A DNA stretch of 64,000 bases from Pseudoips prasinana (GCA_951640165.1 OX621253.1:15394001-15458000), one strand, 5' to 3'; positions 1-12,405 are shown, counted from the first letter of the stretch. The notes: generated from the sequence alone by a model not told the origin. Translations and numbers: made by a program.

Positions 1-924
1 ATATATTTTCTGAAATACTTAAATAAATAACAATGTACTAATCTATTATTTTGAAATTTAGTTCTACTATATTAAAATTAAAGAATTGAAGACTAAAGCA
101 AAAGACGAAATTCTAAGTGAGGGTGGTGATCACATGCACGGGATCACCGATCACGCATTAATGGGCCAAAGCGATCCTCGCCGCTGAGGAACCTACCCTA
201 GCTAGCCTGCGGCTTTCTCTAGCTGCCTAGGTGGACGACCCGGAGAAGAAAGCCACAAAGAAACTCCGGGCTTGTTTTTTCGTCTTCTTTTGCTTTCAGT
301 TTACGATTTTTATTTTTTAAATGTCATGTATTTTACTTACATTGTGATTGGTTGTTATGTAGGCTAATGCACGCACAGAACCGTTGTCATTCAGTGAATC
401 ATAATAAAATAAATAAGCAATAGCATTCAATTTCACTCAAGCACTTAGAATATCCTCTTGCTAGACGAAAAAACGGTGGGTGCATCCGCGTACATTTACA
501 AAATTAACAAGTCAAACGAAGTCTACCAGAGGCGAAAAAGAAAAAAAAAAAAAAAAAAAAAAAAATGAGTACCCCAACAGCAGTTCGACCAGTTACCGCA
601 AGCAGCACCCGTTCACGAGTATGACGTGTGGGCCAGCCATCGCCTCCCTCGCCATATTAGAGGGAAGGAAACGACCCGACCCACAACGCCACCGCAAGCA
701 TTAACAGACAATGGGAGCATGACGAGCTTACAAAGGGGAGTTCATATTGAAGTCGTTAACAGCCTTCGGCCGAACAGCGTTTGACATGTTCAAGATAATA
801 CACATTTGTTTTAATAATAGGTCTAAAAATCTATAAAGTTAAATTATTACAGCATTATTTCTATAGTCGATTGAGAAACATATACATGTATATCCTTAAC
901 ATAACACTAAGATGTTGCTCTTGT
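1..924. other. Unassigned DNA with an A-tract
   Basis: No gene is recognised. The first 110 bases are AT-rich and 120-290 is more GC-rich. A run of about 25 A bases lies near 540-565. A 74-codon open frame (480-704) crosses that A-tract and matches no family I know, so I do not call it. The A-tract could be the tail of an old retrocopy, but no target duplication was found. Confidence 0.5.
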
Positions 925-1215
925 TTAACCAAGCGACCAAGCGTTTTTGTCGCTTAAATAATCATTTAGAGTGTAATAGGCCTTTTTCATTAAAATATTC
1001 TTGGTCTCTGATTTAAATTTAGCATAGGACAGTTCCTGAAGATTTGTGGGTATTTTGTTATAAATTCGGATACTCAGTCCGACAAAAGAACAATGAACCT
1101 TTTGTAAACGATGGGATTCTGCACACAATTTGTGTTTATTTCTAGTGTTTATCGTGTGTGTGTCACTTCTCTTTTGAAACAAATTCAAATTTTGCCGCAC
1201 ATAAATTACACACAT
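925..1215 (-). pseudogene. LINE reverse transcriptase C-terminal remnant
   Basis: This 96-codon open frame matches the extreme C-terminus of insect non-LTR reverse transcriptases. It has the pattern RNKHKLC, then SFVGLSIRIYNKIP, then a lysine-rich amphipathic end. In intact elements this segment follows the RT palm and thumb and has no catalytic residues. Everything upstream (endonuclease, FADD box) is missing, so it is a 5'-truncated retrocopy, as is usual for target-primed insertion. The conceptual stop near 925 is probably the original one. It resembles the tail of the copy at 27.06-27.75 kb. Exact clade (Jockey or CR1-like) is uncertain. Confidence 0.75.
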
Positions 1216-1254
1216 TCATGGCAACAGCCTACACTATAAATTTATAATTCGTAA

Positions 1255-1392
1255 CATACGACGTTCGTGGTAAACAAGACTCAGGACAAACAGACATGTT
1301 CATGCACACAAATATCTGTCCTGGATGAGAATCGAACCCACGACCTGCAGCGTAGAAAGCAAGAATTTACAAACCACGCCACACTTATGTAC
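1255..1392 (-). mobile_element. tRNA-derived SINE, family B, partial
   Basis: Read on the minus strand it carries a pol III box B-like GGTTCGATTC, followed by the family-specific body ATTTGTGTGCATGAACATGTC. The same body recurs near 17.7, 33.1, 35.7, 36.8, 43.0, 44.2 and 58.8 kb, which shows it is a dispersed repeat and not a tRNA gene. Confidence 0.75.
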
Positions 1393-1817
1393 TGTTCCGA
1401 AATTTGACCAGAAATAAATTATTATCTTATGTATTACGAGTATATTATGAAAATACATATTGCGTCATATAATATGTGGCTACACTTAAAACTGCTAATG
1501 TTACACAGTATAACACTTAGAACGTTAAATATGATCCACGATGTTCTCTGGCGGTTACTGCATAAATTTCATTACTAAGATAATTAGGTTTTGATGGAAA
1601 CATGTTCTCGCAATCGATAACTTAATAGAAAGACAAAGCCATTACTAGAACTTGACTACGACATATGAATATAATGACTTGTTAAGAGGGCAGCATTCTG
1701 TAATACGGCCTTTTACTGCTTTTTGATGTATGTTTTGATTTGTTTATATTCTGACCGTATCCTTGCTTCGGAGAGCATGCTAAGTCCTTAGCCCCGGTTG
1801 CAGTCGCGAGACAACAG
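1393..1817. other. No feature seen
   Basis: AT-rich sequence without a recognisable ORF, repeat or RNA. Confidence 0.5.
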
Positions 1818-1975
1818 TCATCATCATCATCATCATCAACATATCAGCCGAAAGACGCCCACTGCTTGACATAGACTTCCACAATTGTCGGTCTTGCGCT
1901 ACCACCATCGAGCGGCTTCTAGCGACCCTCACATGGTCAAGTTAAGGCCCAGTCCACGCTGCGTCTTCAGGAACA
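1818..1975 (-). mobile_element. RTE LINE 3'-end fragment
   Basis: The segment begins on the plus strand with a (TCA)n run and ATATCAGCCGAAAGACG, the reverse complement of the RTE 3' end at 6.25 kb. It then follows the reverse-complemented C-terminal coding region to about 1,975. It is more diverged than the other copies, and only the last roughly 160 bases survive. Confidence 0.85.
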
Positions 1976-2035
1976 GCTCTGACCCTAGGGTGACCACTTC
2001 CCATACGATAACTTAGTCAGTATTATCAAAATACT

Positions 2036-2119
2036 ATTATATAAATCTTTTATTATGATTGAAGGTCACCATTTTGTGATGATCATCCACCTTCTATCAT
2101 AATAATAGATTTATATAAT
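2036..2119. repeat. 84-bp fold-back element
   Basis: Arms 2036-2066 and 2089-2119 are inverted repeats of 31 bases with about two mismatches around a 22-base spacer. It could be a small MITE or a solo hairpin. It contains no coding sequence. Confidence 0.7.
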
Positions 2120-2353
2120 AATGTAAATAAAAATACAGAGCTGGAACAAACGAGCGAAAAAGAGTACTATTTCTCTCAATTGTATCAGCTCTGTTTTTAA
2201 CATATTATTTATTTAAAATGATTTTTTTTCTGCAGAGATGAGAGAAAGAACACAGTCGCTTAGACCTCTAAAAATATATGTATTACATTATAAAATTACA
2301 CAATTTTTTTTTTAATTTATGATGAATATTAGAATAATACGAAAACTCTGCAA

Positions 2354-2677
2354 AGCGCGTCTGTCTATCGAATCCGATGATTGATACTTTGCGGAGACCC
2401 GTCCCAAAGATGAAAGCAGTATTCTACGCAGGATCAATGTTATTTATTGAACTATTCCTTCACATCTCTAGTTGTAATTACTTATTGTTTCAATACAACT
2501 ATTTCAAAAAATACAATATACTTTTAAAGCTACGAATTTATCTCGAACTAATTGCATGAGATGTAAAGGAATAGTTTAATAAATTACATTGATCCTGCGT
2601 GTAGTACTGCTCTCATCTTTGGGACGGCTCCGCAAAGTATCAGCTAGACTCTTTGGATTCGATAGACAGACGCGCTC
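2354..2677. repeat. Inverted duplication of a LINE RT segment
   Basis: Arm 2354-2468 is the reverse complement of arm 2558-2677, with roughly a dozen differences and an AT-rich spacer of about 90 bases. Both arms encode the same RT C-terminal motif (V-E-Y-C-x-H-L-W-D). The left arm keeps the glutamate codon where the right arm has TAG at 2602. The two arms have therefore diverged since the fold-back formed. Confidence 0.85.
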
Positions 2678-2880
2678 GCAGGATAATCGACGATAGAGAC
2701 CTAACAAGTAAAAAGCTGCAAAACTTGGATCATCGGCGTCAGGTTGCAAGCTTATCGGTTTTCTACAGGCTGTTACATGGAGAATGCGCTCAAGACGCGC
2801 GGTCCACCTTCGACCACACCTTCTCTTACCATCAGGTGAGATCGTGGTCAAGCGCAAACCAATTTCGCATAAAAAAATAG
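2599..2880 (+). pseudogene. LINE reverse transcriptase C-terminal fragment
   Basis: Translation of the plus strand gives HLWDGSAKYQLDSLDSIDRR, then RRIIDD, then LDHRRQVASLSVFYRLLHGE. This is the conserved post-palm region of insect non-LTR retrotransposon RTs (the 'LDSIQRRA..IIDD / RR.VASL..FYR..HGEC' block). A TAG codon at 2602 interrupts it, and there is no catalytic domain. It ends at a TAG near 2878, probably the natural stop. The fragment overlaps the right arm of the inverted duplication. It is a dead retrocopy with no expected function. Confidence 0.8.
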
Positions 2881-3030
2881 TGACTTACACAGAGCTAATC
2901 TTAATTAACTACTCAGTTGGTAGGGAGCCTACTTTCTGATTCAAAGATTAGCGAATATTAGTAGCATAAGACTAATATTCGTGTTCATGACATGAATTGT
3001 AATTGTATTGTATGTATATAATTTTACAAT

Positions 3031-3052
3031 ATATATATATATATATATATAT
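3031..3052. repeat. (TA)n microsatellite
   Basis: A run of alternating T and A of about 22 bases, just 5' of the RTE insertion. Confidence 0.9.
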
Positions 3053-3104
3053 ATGAGTATATCTACCTGTTGTCTTGTATCAATAGTACTAACTATACCT
3101 AGCT

Positions 3105-6100
3105 ATGCTGTGTGGTGACGGCCTAAGAATATCACCACCCCCTCTCATCCCGTGGGGGGACGTAAAAGTCGTCCCGAGGGAAATATATACACCAGAGAAC
3201 GGGCAGCAGCGTTCTCCTGAGTACCATGTTCACCTTACTGCGATCGCCAACCCGTCTGCCAAGCGTGGCGATTATGGCAAATCCCCTCAAATGATGGACA
3301 CAACTAAACCGCGGCCCCCAGTCCCCGGCAGCCCTGCTATTCCCAGCCGTGGTAACAGCCGTGGTTACGGCAGGGAAGGGGGTGCTAAGAATCCCCGGCA
3401 GATTCCACGTTACCAAAAACGACGACCTCTGGCCCTGGCAACCTTTAACACACGAACACTGCGCTCCGACGAGAAGATAACCGAACTGGAGGAAGAACTG
3501 AGCAGGTTACATTGGGATATTGTAGGATTATCTGAAGTGAAGTCCGAAGAGAGGGGGAGGACTCGATAATACTGAAATCCGGAAACCTGCTCTATTACCG
3601 GGAGGGTGACCAACTATCCCAAGGTGGTGTCGGGTTCATAGTCCACAAGTCCCTCGTGAACAACGTAGTGAAAATCGAGAGTGTGTCGACGAGGGTTGCG
3701 TACCTTATACTCAGAATCACCAGGCGGTATTCGCTGAAGGTTATACAGGTATACGCACCTACTTCGACATACTCCGATGATGCAGTCGAGGTCATGTATG
3801 AGGACATTTCCAGAGCCATACATACCTCGAACTCTTATTTCACTGTGGTCATGGGGGACTTCAACGCGAAGCTGGGCAAACGAATCGGTGATGAGCTGAA
3901 AGTGGGGCAATTTGGAACCGGGGATCGGAACCCCCGAGGCCAGATGTTGGCTGACTTCATGGAGAAGGAGGGTCTCTTTATGATGAATTCCTTCTTCAGG
4001 AAGCCGGCACATCGTAAATGGACCTGGGTGAGCCCCGATGGGAAAACTAAAAACGAGATAGACTTCATCCTGTCGATGAGGAGACAAGTATTCAATGATG
4101 TCTCTGTGATCAATGCGGTTAAGACCGGGAGCGATCACAGACTGGTCAGAGGCTCATTGAACCTAAATGTCAAACTCGAGAGGTCCCGACTGATGAAGTC
4201 TACGCTCCGTCCCATACCGTTCCACCTCCAAAACCCCGAACCCTTTCAACTCGAACTTCAGAACCCATTCGAATGCCTAGCAGACTGTGAAGAAGTGGAT
4301 ACATACCACGACCGGTTCGTGGAAGCTGTCCATACGGCCGGGTCTAACTTCTACAAAACCCGCCGTACAAATGGAACCAAAAAGATCTCCGACCATACCC
4401 TACAGCTTATGGAAGAAAGGCGGAAAATGATTCTAACATCCTCATGTGATGCTGCCAGATACAGGCAGCTCAACAGACAAATCTCAAAGTCTCTGACTCG
4501 CGACACACGCCAATTTAATACTATTAGTATAAAAGAGGCCATAGAGCGGAATAGAGGCTCTAAAGTGTTCGCAAGAGATTTGTCTATTGGGCAAAGCCAA
4601 CTGACGAAGCTGAAGACTGAGGATGGTAGAATCGTCACGTCAAAACCAGAGTTGCTAGGTGAGATCGAGAAGTTCTACGGACAGTTATACACGACAACGC
4701 GACTTCCTGTCAATAGTCATGCCGATCCAAGAGCAAGACTAACCCGACACTACACCCAAGATATCCCGGACGTCAGCCTGTACGAGATTAGAATGGCTCT
4801 CCAACAACTAAAAAACAACAAGGCGCCGGGTGATGATGGAGTTACAGCTGAGCTTCTGAAGGCGGGTGGTACACCGATCCTACGGGCCCTTCAGAAGTTA
4901 TTCAACTCCGTCATACTCGAAGGTCAAACGCCAAAAGCATGGCACAGGAGTGTGGTGGTGCTTTTCTTCAAAAAGGGCGATAAAACCCTTTTGAAGAATT
5001 ACAGACCCATCTCACTGCTGAGCCATGTTTACAAGTTGTTTTCGAGAGTCATTACGAATCGTCTCGCACGAAGGTTTGACGACTTCCAGCCTCCCGAACA
5101 AGCCGGATTCCGAAAAGGCTACAGTACCATAGACCACATACATACGCTGCGGCAAGTTATACAGAAGACAGAGGAGTATAACCAGCCATTATGCTTAGCG
5201 TTTGTGGACTATGAGAAAGCCTTTGATTCTATCGAAACATGGGCCGTGCTGAGGTCTCTTCAAAGGTGCCAAATTGACTATCGGTATGTCCAGGTGTTAA
5301 AGTGTTTGTACGAAAACGCCACCATGTCAATCCGACTTCAGGACCAGAACTCGAAACCTATTCAATTGCAGCGAGGCGTGAGACAGGGAGACGTCATATC
5401 TCCGAAACTGTTCACCGCTGCATTGGAAGATGTTTTCAAGCTTCTGGACTGGGAAGGCTTTGGCATCAATGTCAATGGCGAGTACATCACCCACCTTAGA
5501 TTTGCCGACGACATAGTAGTCATGGCTGAGACCCTTGACGACCTCGGTACAATGCTCGATGGCCTCAGTAGAGTCTCTCAACAAGTGGGTCTGAAAATGA
5601 ACATGGATAAGACGAAAATCATGTCGAACATCCATGTTGCACCCACTCTAGTTAAGGTTGGAGACTCTGCACTCTAAGTTGTTGAGAACTATATTTACCT
5701 AGGACAGACCATCCAACTAGGTAGGTCCAACTTCGAAAAGGAGGTCAATCGTAGAATCCAACTCGGCTGGGCAGCGTTCGGGAAGCTACGTAATATCTTC
5801 TCATCCCAAATACCGCAGTGTCTCAAGTCGAAAGTCTTCGACCAGTGTGTGTTGCCAGTGATGACTTACGGAACAGAGACGTGGTCGCTCACTATGGGCC
5901 TTATCAGGCGGCTCAAGGTCACCCAAAGAGCAATGGAAAGGGCTATGCTTGGAGTTTCCCTGCGAGATCGAATAAGAAATGCTGAGATCCGCAGGCGAAC
6001 TAAAGTAGCCGACATAGCCCAAAGAATTGCCAAACTGAAGTGGCAGTGGGCAGGGCACATAGCTCGTAGAACTGACGGCCGATGGGGCAGAAAGGTTCTC

Positions 6101-6268
6101 GAGTGGCGACCACGAACCGGAAGACGCAGCGTGGGCAGGCCTCCTACACGGTGGACCGACGATCTTGTGCGGGTCGCGGGAAGCCGCTGGATGCGGGCAG
6201 CGCAGGACCGGCTATTGTGGAGATCCTTGGGGGAGGCCTTTGTCCAGCAGTGGACGTCTTTCGGCTGA
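3105..6268 (+). pseudogene. RTE endonuclease-reverse transcriptase, two lesions
   Basis: The intact protein would be an endonuclease-RT that nicks DNA and copies its own RNA at the nick. Reading starts in the frame at 3105. A 5-base tandem duplication (GAAGT) near 3537-3546 shifts the frame, so 3105-3569 encodes only the proline-rich leader and the endonuclease start. From 3656 the frame carries the endonuclease motif GDFNAKLG, the SDHRLV motif, the RT fingers (NNKAPGDDG), DYEKAFD, RGVRQGD and FADD. A GAA to TAA change creates a stop at 5675. The same frame then continues with the TYGTETW block and a basic C-terminus to 6268. Apart from these two changes it aligns end to end with the intact copy at 48.6-51.6 kb, so inactivation is fairly recent. 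It cannot make a full protein. Confidence 0.92.
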
Positions 6269-6282
6269 TATGATGATGATGA
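3106..6282 (+). mobile_element. Near full-length RTE-clade LINE, copy 1
   Basis: The 5' end CTGTGTGGTGACGGC is shared with copies at 39.7 and 51.76 kb, which fixes the element start. The 3' end is GGCTGATATGATGATGATGAT, the short tandem tail typical of RTE elements. The flanks carry ATACCTAGCT on both sides (around 3091-3103 and 6282-6292), a probable 10-bp target duplication, with three extra bases ATG at the 5' junction. The element encodes one protein with an apurinic endonuclease and an RT, described under the next entry. Confidence 0.92.
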
Positions 6283-6336
6283 TACCTAGCTTGGGCTAGA
6301 TGGCGCTGGTGATTGGTCCCGGATATTTATTTATTA

Positions 6337-6470
6337 CTAGTTGTGGCTCGCGGTTACACCTGCGTTATATACCAAATTTTATTAAAATCGCTCCAACAAT
6401 TTAGACGTGAAGAAGTAACAAACATACACACACACTCACAAACTTTCGCCTTTATAATATGAGTTTGATT
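6337..6470 (+). mobile_element. Helitron-like non-autonomous repeat (degraded)
   Basis: ACTAGTTGTGGCTCGCGG at the left and ACTTTCGCCTTTATAATAT at the right match the two ends of an abundant lepidopteran repeat (compare 35.33, 38.91 and 40.80 kb). Assignment to Helitron-like elements is from memory of lepidopteran repeats. No coding sequence. Confidence 0.6.
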
Positions 6471-6734
6471 TAAGATGGGTCTTACAGGGAGGAGCGATAT
6501 CCTATAAGTAGTTTGTGTAGGATATTAAAAAGGAGACATAATATACGAGTATTCCTACAAAATATATAATCCTAGGATGGACGGACTTGCGGAAATTGAA
6601 AAGTTCAGGCGAAAAATATAGCCGATGCATAAATTATGGAAGGGCTCAAGATTGCTTAACAGTTTATCTGTGGCATTTAAGACGCCAGCCTTGGCTTAAT
6701 CCAAAATGAGTTGTTGTTTAGTAGTAAATTTGTA

Positions 6735-6945
6735 CCATAGTTAGTTAGTTGGGCGATAGGTTTTTGCACTTAGCCCCTAACAGTGGTGTTATACCCTATG
6801 TGTTATTCGGTTTTATAAGGTATACTACTACAAAGTTTCATCTAAATCCATTCGGTAGTTATTTCGTGAAAGAGGAACAAACATAAACATCCATTCATCC
6901 ATATTCACACACTTTCGCAGTTATAATATTAGTAGGATTATAAAG
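6735..6945 (+). mobile_element. Helitron-like repeat, second degraded copy
   Basis: It holds the internal block 'cctatgtgttattcgg', the block with ATCCATTCGGTAGTTATTTC, and the end CTTTCGCAGTTATAATATTAG shared with 38.91-39.11 kb. The 5' end is eroded. Confidence 0.6.
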
Positions 6946-7019
6946 AAAAGTGAAAGTCTTATCCTACGCAGGCCATCCTCTTAACCAATACAGGTAATAA
7001 AACTATATTTTAAATAAAT

Positions 7020-7155
7020 AAAAAAAATACACTTTATTGTACACAAAAAATAAAAGAACATTTAACAATGAAACATTAATTATAATGTACAATGGGCGGT
7101 CTTATCGCATAAAGCGATTTCTTCCAGACAACCTTTGGATGGATAGGATTTAAAT
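7020..7155 (-). mobile_element. LINE 3'-UTR fragment (same family as 17.8 kb)
   Basis: The blocks CACTTTATTGTACAC, TGTACAATGGGCGGTCTTAT and CCAGACAACCTTTGGATGGA occur in the same order at 17.85-17.96 kb, where they form the 3' UTR of the minus-strand LINE. This is a 5'-truncated copy with only the tail. On the minus strand the end reads AATAAAG, close to a polyadenylation signal. Confidence 0.75.
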
Positions 7156-10100
7156 GTGTAAAAATGGTGGATTGTGTATGGTGGATGGTGTATTTTACTT
7201 AGAATATGAGTCAATGATATTAGATATAAATGGAACTATAATAAAAAGAGCTGGCTAATAAAAAAATACTATACTTTTTATAAATCTATTAAGCTAGATT
7301 TATTATATTTGTTTCCAGTAATCTTTCATAAGTCTAAGCCCTACTTATCCAAGTCATAATAATATGTGCCTGTAAACTATTGTGATGGTTATGTGACAGT
7401 TTACCAAATAATTTGATTTTTTTTTTTAATTAATACGTTACCAATATATTTTTTTCTAAATCGTCATCATTCCATCTCGTGACGTCGTCTGCACTTTCAA
7501 TATTTATGTCATTATCATTGCCATATTCCAAATGACATATCCCCATGTTCGCTGTTAGCCGTTTAAAATATTTTTCACGTGATACAAAGAAAGTAAACAA
7601 TATATTTCAGTAGCGGAAGTCGTATGGACTTCCTTAAGCTGCCATTTCCCACTTACTTTGAGGAGGACAGATAGAAAAGGGATGCCAGCTAAGAACGCTT
7701 TTTGCGACAGGGCTGTATTAAGGAATATTACAGCGCTGTATTAATGAAATAATGCGCTGTCTTTCTTTGCTGACGTATCGTATATAAACTGTAGATATCG
7801 AATAAGATCTTAATTTTATTGTAATAATGTTTTAATATTTATTGTAACCTTCTTTAAGTGTAATTTTTAATTTAATTAATTTTACTTTTACTTGGTTGCA
7901 TAAATTATTGTTGTCATACCAAAAGCGGGGAGGGCACTGTATTCTGTAACACAGGTTTAATAACCTAGCACAGAATCCAGGGACTTCAAATAAACTGTAC
8001 TATTATTATTAATACAATACAATAAAAAAATATAAATATAAAAAAAAGTCGATGGGAGCTTATATTTTTTTAATCAATTCATTTCGGACACGATGACGAA
8101 TTTTCACCAATTATGGCCAAAATTAAATAACAATTAATAAAATTTGAAAATCTAGAAGCTCAATCTCAAAACCTGTCATAGTCATATCGAACCTAGCAGG
8201 TGATTAATCGGATCTATCGCAGTTTGTTTTGAAGTACCTACATTGAAAAGGTATGTATTTTTATTGTAGGTACAAGTTACCATATAGCATTATGTTGTGA
8301 CCATTTCAATTTATCAATAAAATATTAAAATAACCTGATGGGTTAAATGTTTGATGTACCTACTTACCACTTAGCTACCCGTAGGTAAGTAATAAGGTAA
8401 CACCCATCAAACATTTACCTCATGCATGAATATATGTTTTTACAATTATTATAGATTTCATACAAAATTGTTTACATGTATTAACGTGACTAACTTTATA
8501 TTGTTATTTTCCCGACGTGTTGCATTAATCGTGGTCACGTGCTGACTGGCGCAAAGGTATTGCTCCGCTAATGAAGGCGTCGAGCTTTAAACTACCCTCA
8601 TTGATTCATTTATCACACTACTAATGCCGGTTACGGTTTAAAAGTGTATATTATAGATTTATTCATTTGTACCTAATAAAATGAAAATCAGAACGTGTAA
8701 TCATTATGTTTCATGGAGTACTCGTGCTATTAACCTTTTTACCACCACGGTAATGTCTAGATGACAAACCAAAATGGCCTTGACATGCTAGGTACATTTT
8801 GTTTCTCATCTTTACATTACAGTGGCGCGGCGGTCAAAATGTTAAATAACTAGCTAATGCAACAAAAACACCCTTATCTCAAATATGAGCTTCGGGTGTC
8901 GAGAAGTTTTTGAGATTTCGTGCTTGTCCAGTTAGTGAGAAAATATATGACCTTTTACATTATCAGCTTGCCAATTTCTTTTTAAACCGGAGATCACACG
9001 GCTTGTATGAATATTAACTTTCACTTTAATATATTAAGATAAAGATCTGAACACAAATTTATTTGTGTTCATATCGTTAGAATTTTATCATTGCTTAAAG
9101 CTATTCCGTACCCCCAAAACATCACTTGAATCGTAATAGACGCAAACGATACCATTACCTCGACGTATCGTCTCAGCATTACTGAAGTAGCCAACCAACC
9201 ATTATGAATCAGTTCAAATCTGTATTCTACTATGGTAAGACTACGGTTTAATTTTGAATGAATTTGGAAGGGCTGGTTGGCCAATCAAGTATGAAATATT
9301 GAAGCAATGTGCGGGATGCGAGTACTCTGGAGACCTCAGAGAAACACAGCACTCGTCAGATCGCGTAAAAGCTATAAACGTTTGTTAGACGTCCCTGAAG
9401 TTCTGACAAAGTTTAAGAGCTGTTGAATGGTTATGTTCAATTACTCCGTCTTACCGAGTAAATACAATAACAATTTATTTTATCAGCAGTACAGGTAAAT
9501 GGTAAATCTCTACCTACTGGATTTGTTTTAGAAGTTATAGTAGGTACATTTGAAACGTATTCCTGACTACTGTTACACCTGAACTGCAAGTAAAGCATTG
9601 GAGTTTGAGTTTTATTGCTGTTGAAGATAAAGAACATTTTACAAATAATTTTAACGTATATTTTCCAAGTTAATATAATTTTGGTACGACATTTGGATAG
9701 ACCGTAGCTTCATCAAATCCTATCGTAGATATGTAAACGTCATATTGAACTGCGGATAAGTTTCTAAGTTTCAATCTTGGCTCGTCCGAAAAGGATAAAT
9801 AATAAGAATTTTATATTACAGTAAAAATGTGTATAATTATAATAAACATAATTATTACTTAGCTATAAAAAGAGCCTGTACTATGTTAAACCTGTACCTA
9901 AGGCGTTATAATGGCTTAAATAGTTACGTATCACTTATATTAATTAGTTAAACAGTATTTAATTATACAAATTATTAAACCTAAAATACAGCATAAAAAT
10001 TTACTTAGTTTAGAATATTTAAGCCTCATCTTAGTCAACTGTTGTAAGAAATTTCAAACTATTCTTTTACAATTTATATAGTTAAAGTTATACATTGATA

Positions 10101-10298
10101 ATGATTTATTTATTTTGTTGTAATGAGAAGGCCCTAGAAAAAGATAAAAAACTGGAGAGGTGTCAAGGGACACCCGGATGGAACGAAGTTATTTCTTATT
10201 ATTTATTATGTACAAAAAACCTGTATACCCTCAACAAAAATAATCGTCGCGACACCACACTGTTCAATGCGAAATAGAAATGAAAATATCTGGCTTGC
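7156..10298. other. AT-rich unassigned stretch
   Basis: No recognisable gene or large repeat. Short open frames here (9069-9284, 9437-9637, 10095-10277) have no family features. A weak inverted repeat (8341-8356 against 8405-8420) and a 10-base hairpin near 9049-9070 are present. Confidence 0.5.
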
Positions 10299-10336
10299 TT
10301 TCTATAAGAGAGAGAGAGAGAGAGACAGACAGACAA
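10299..10336. repeat. (AG)n/(ACAG)n microsatellite
   Basis: An alternating AG run passes into GACAGACAGACA. Confidence 0.85.
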
Positions 10337-11089
10337 AGAAACATGCGCACGCCGCACAACTGCAAAAAGTGTCGTGACAATTTTTCGTAAGAATTTTTTC
10401 TGTCTAGCCCCCTTTCACAACGCGCGATAAGGAACTTCGTTCCAAAAACTGTTTGTATAAATAAAATTTGCTTCGGAATAATCACAAAGATATTATCTGT
10501 ACTTAGATAAATAATTATTTTTCACATTTAATTCTGATTATTGCGATGTTATAGCAAAAAATGTCAGCGTAGGGCCAGGAAGTAGATGTTTTACATACCG
10601 AGAGGACGTAAACCTATCAGTCTTGCCACCGCACCGGTCGGATTATAGTCCCTATGAAATTAAGAGAATTAATTGTGGATAAAGTATCTGTCCTCCGTAG
10701 GTTATTGGCTCGTATTTGTTGAGATAATCTGTCGTAAATTGTATGTACTTAAAGATTTTCTTAAAAGAGACTACATTAGTTAGTTTCAATTTATATATGT
10801 ATATAATTTACTTTATCGTAGATTTAGTTTTTCTTTCTAATGTAGGTAGTTATGTATATTCATAAGTTTATTTAGGTTCTTTGTTATTAAGTTAAGTTAA
10901 ATACTTGTATTATTATATGAAAATAAATGACCCTAGAGACTACATTATTTTAACATGATAATAATTGGAAAACTACTTTAATCATAGTTTTTTTCATAAC
11001 TATGTTATAATTTTACTTTTAGCATTTTAAACATGCTAAAATAAAATGAATTTTATAAATTTAAGTGCGGGTAACCCGTTCATTTATTA

Positions 11090-11178
11090 TATATTCATTT
11101 ATAGAATTTGAAATAATCCATGAACCACGGGTATCCGACCCCAGGTGTGTTAACCGCTCCGCCACCGCACCGTGGTGG
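11090..11178 (-). mobile_element. tRNA-like SINE fragment
   Basis: Read on the minus strand it shows GGTGCGGTGGCGGAGCGG followed by TTAACACACC and GGGTATCC-like sequence, resembling a tRNA 5' half with an A box. It is probably a decayed SINE head. A related GCCACCGCACCGG block lies at about 10.63 kb. Confidence 0.4.
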
Positions 11179-11601
11179 TCAGAGTCTAATTTATACAATT
11201 CATTCGATATTTCTGAACGTAATTAAGACGCTTTTTAACGCAATCTTATCAAAACCTACACTGCTTACCAGCTTGAATGCCAATACTTAAACCGGACAGT
11301 TACCAACAGATAGCACTTAAACTTATTTATTCTTGGAATACTTCTTAAGTATATAGTATAATAAAAATCGTGATATACACCTTTAATATTATATAAACGA
11401 GCGCGTCTCGCCAACAAGCTTTGTCGCTAGGCGAGGAACAATTTAATTGTAAAAATGTAATTTTCGATTAACGAACGATTTAAAAATAAAAAGTTAGCAC
11501 GACGAATACATATGGCGGGAAAATGATGTCAATTGTGACAGATGTATTAACATTTTCTTTATTTTTCTGAACTCTGTCTGAAATGTGGACTTATATAAAA
11601 C

Positions 11602-11675
11602 AAAATCCAAATCATTCTGTCAGTATCCAATATGTTCGACACATTTCGGAAACTGTCAGAATGATTTGGATTTTA
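11602..11675. repeat. Small fold-back (22-bp arms)
   Basis: Arms 11602-11624 and 11652-11674 are reverse complements with one internal mismatch. Size and structure suggest a MITE or a simple hairpin. Confidence 0.7.
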
Positions 11676-11931
11676 AACAATTCCTCGCAACTCTAAAATC
11701 CCTACATATTAAGCCAAATCCTGATCTTGCATGTTTACCCGTGCCCTTGGCGTCAATTTGATTAATTCAAACAAGCCTCACATTGTTGATAACACCATAA
11801 ACAAACTAGAAGTTGGCATAAGAAGTCTGTAAAGTGCTTAATGTTGTGTAAGTAAACATTGTATTTTCTTCTTAGAGGAAAGGGTGACCTTTACCTCGAA
11901 CTCTTGTTTCCTGCAGTTTCAGGGCTTTTTT

Positions 11932-12075
11932 TTTTAATCGGGACTAGTCCCTCCCTCTTACCCACCACTGCAACTCCTGTAAGCCAGGATCAACAGTGGC
12001 ACACAATGAAATGACACTGAGCGGTGAAGCTCAGGCATGTCCCAGGGAATCGCTTTAGCTGTCTTGGATCCCGCA
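11932..12075 (-). mobile_element. Probable LINE 3' end with poly(A)
   Basis: On the minus strand a GC-richer segment ends in a run of A bases (plus-strand T run near 11928-11937). This is what a 5'-truncated non-LTR element leaves. The family is not identified. Confidence 0.4.
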
Positions 12076-12171
12076 ACGAATTTAATCAGAAACAGAAAAA
12101 AGGAGGAGTTAGAAAAAGAATAGTTCCACTTCCCTCCAGAGCAGTTTCAGGGCTATTAAGTAACGTATAAA

Positions 12172-12405
12172 TATATTTTGACTGGCCTGTCGGTCTAGTA
12201 GTTGACTGCTAAACCAGAGGTCGTGGATTTGATTCCCGCCCAGGGAAAATCTTGTGATGAGCACGTTTATTTGTTCTATGTCTGGATGTAATTTGTTGAT
12301 AAAATGTATGCATCTAAAACTGGTCTGGTTACCATAGTACAGGCTCTGCCTCGTTTTGGGATCAGATCGCAGTATGTTATCTACTTGTCCCAAAATATTT
12401 ATTAT
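12172..12405 (+). mobile_element. tRNA-derived SINE, family A-prime
   Basis: GACTGGCCTGTCGGTCTAGTAG resembles a tRNA 5' half with an A box, and GGATTTGATTCCCGCC is an eroded B box. The body ('gtgatgagcacg', 'ggttaccatagtacaggctctgc', 'tttgggatcagatc') parallels families A and B. It is not a functional tRNA. Confidence 0.75.

Noticed and set aside
480..704. 74-codon plus-strand frame
   Set aside because: It crosses a run of about 25 A bases that supplies a Lys stretch; no domain or conserved pattern.
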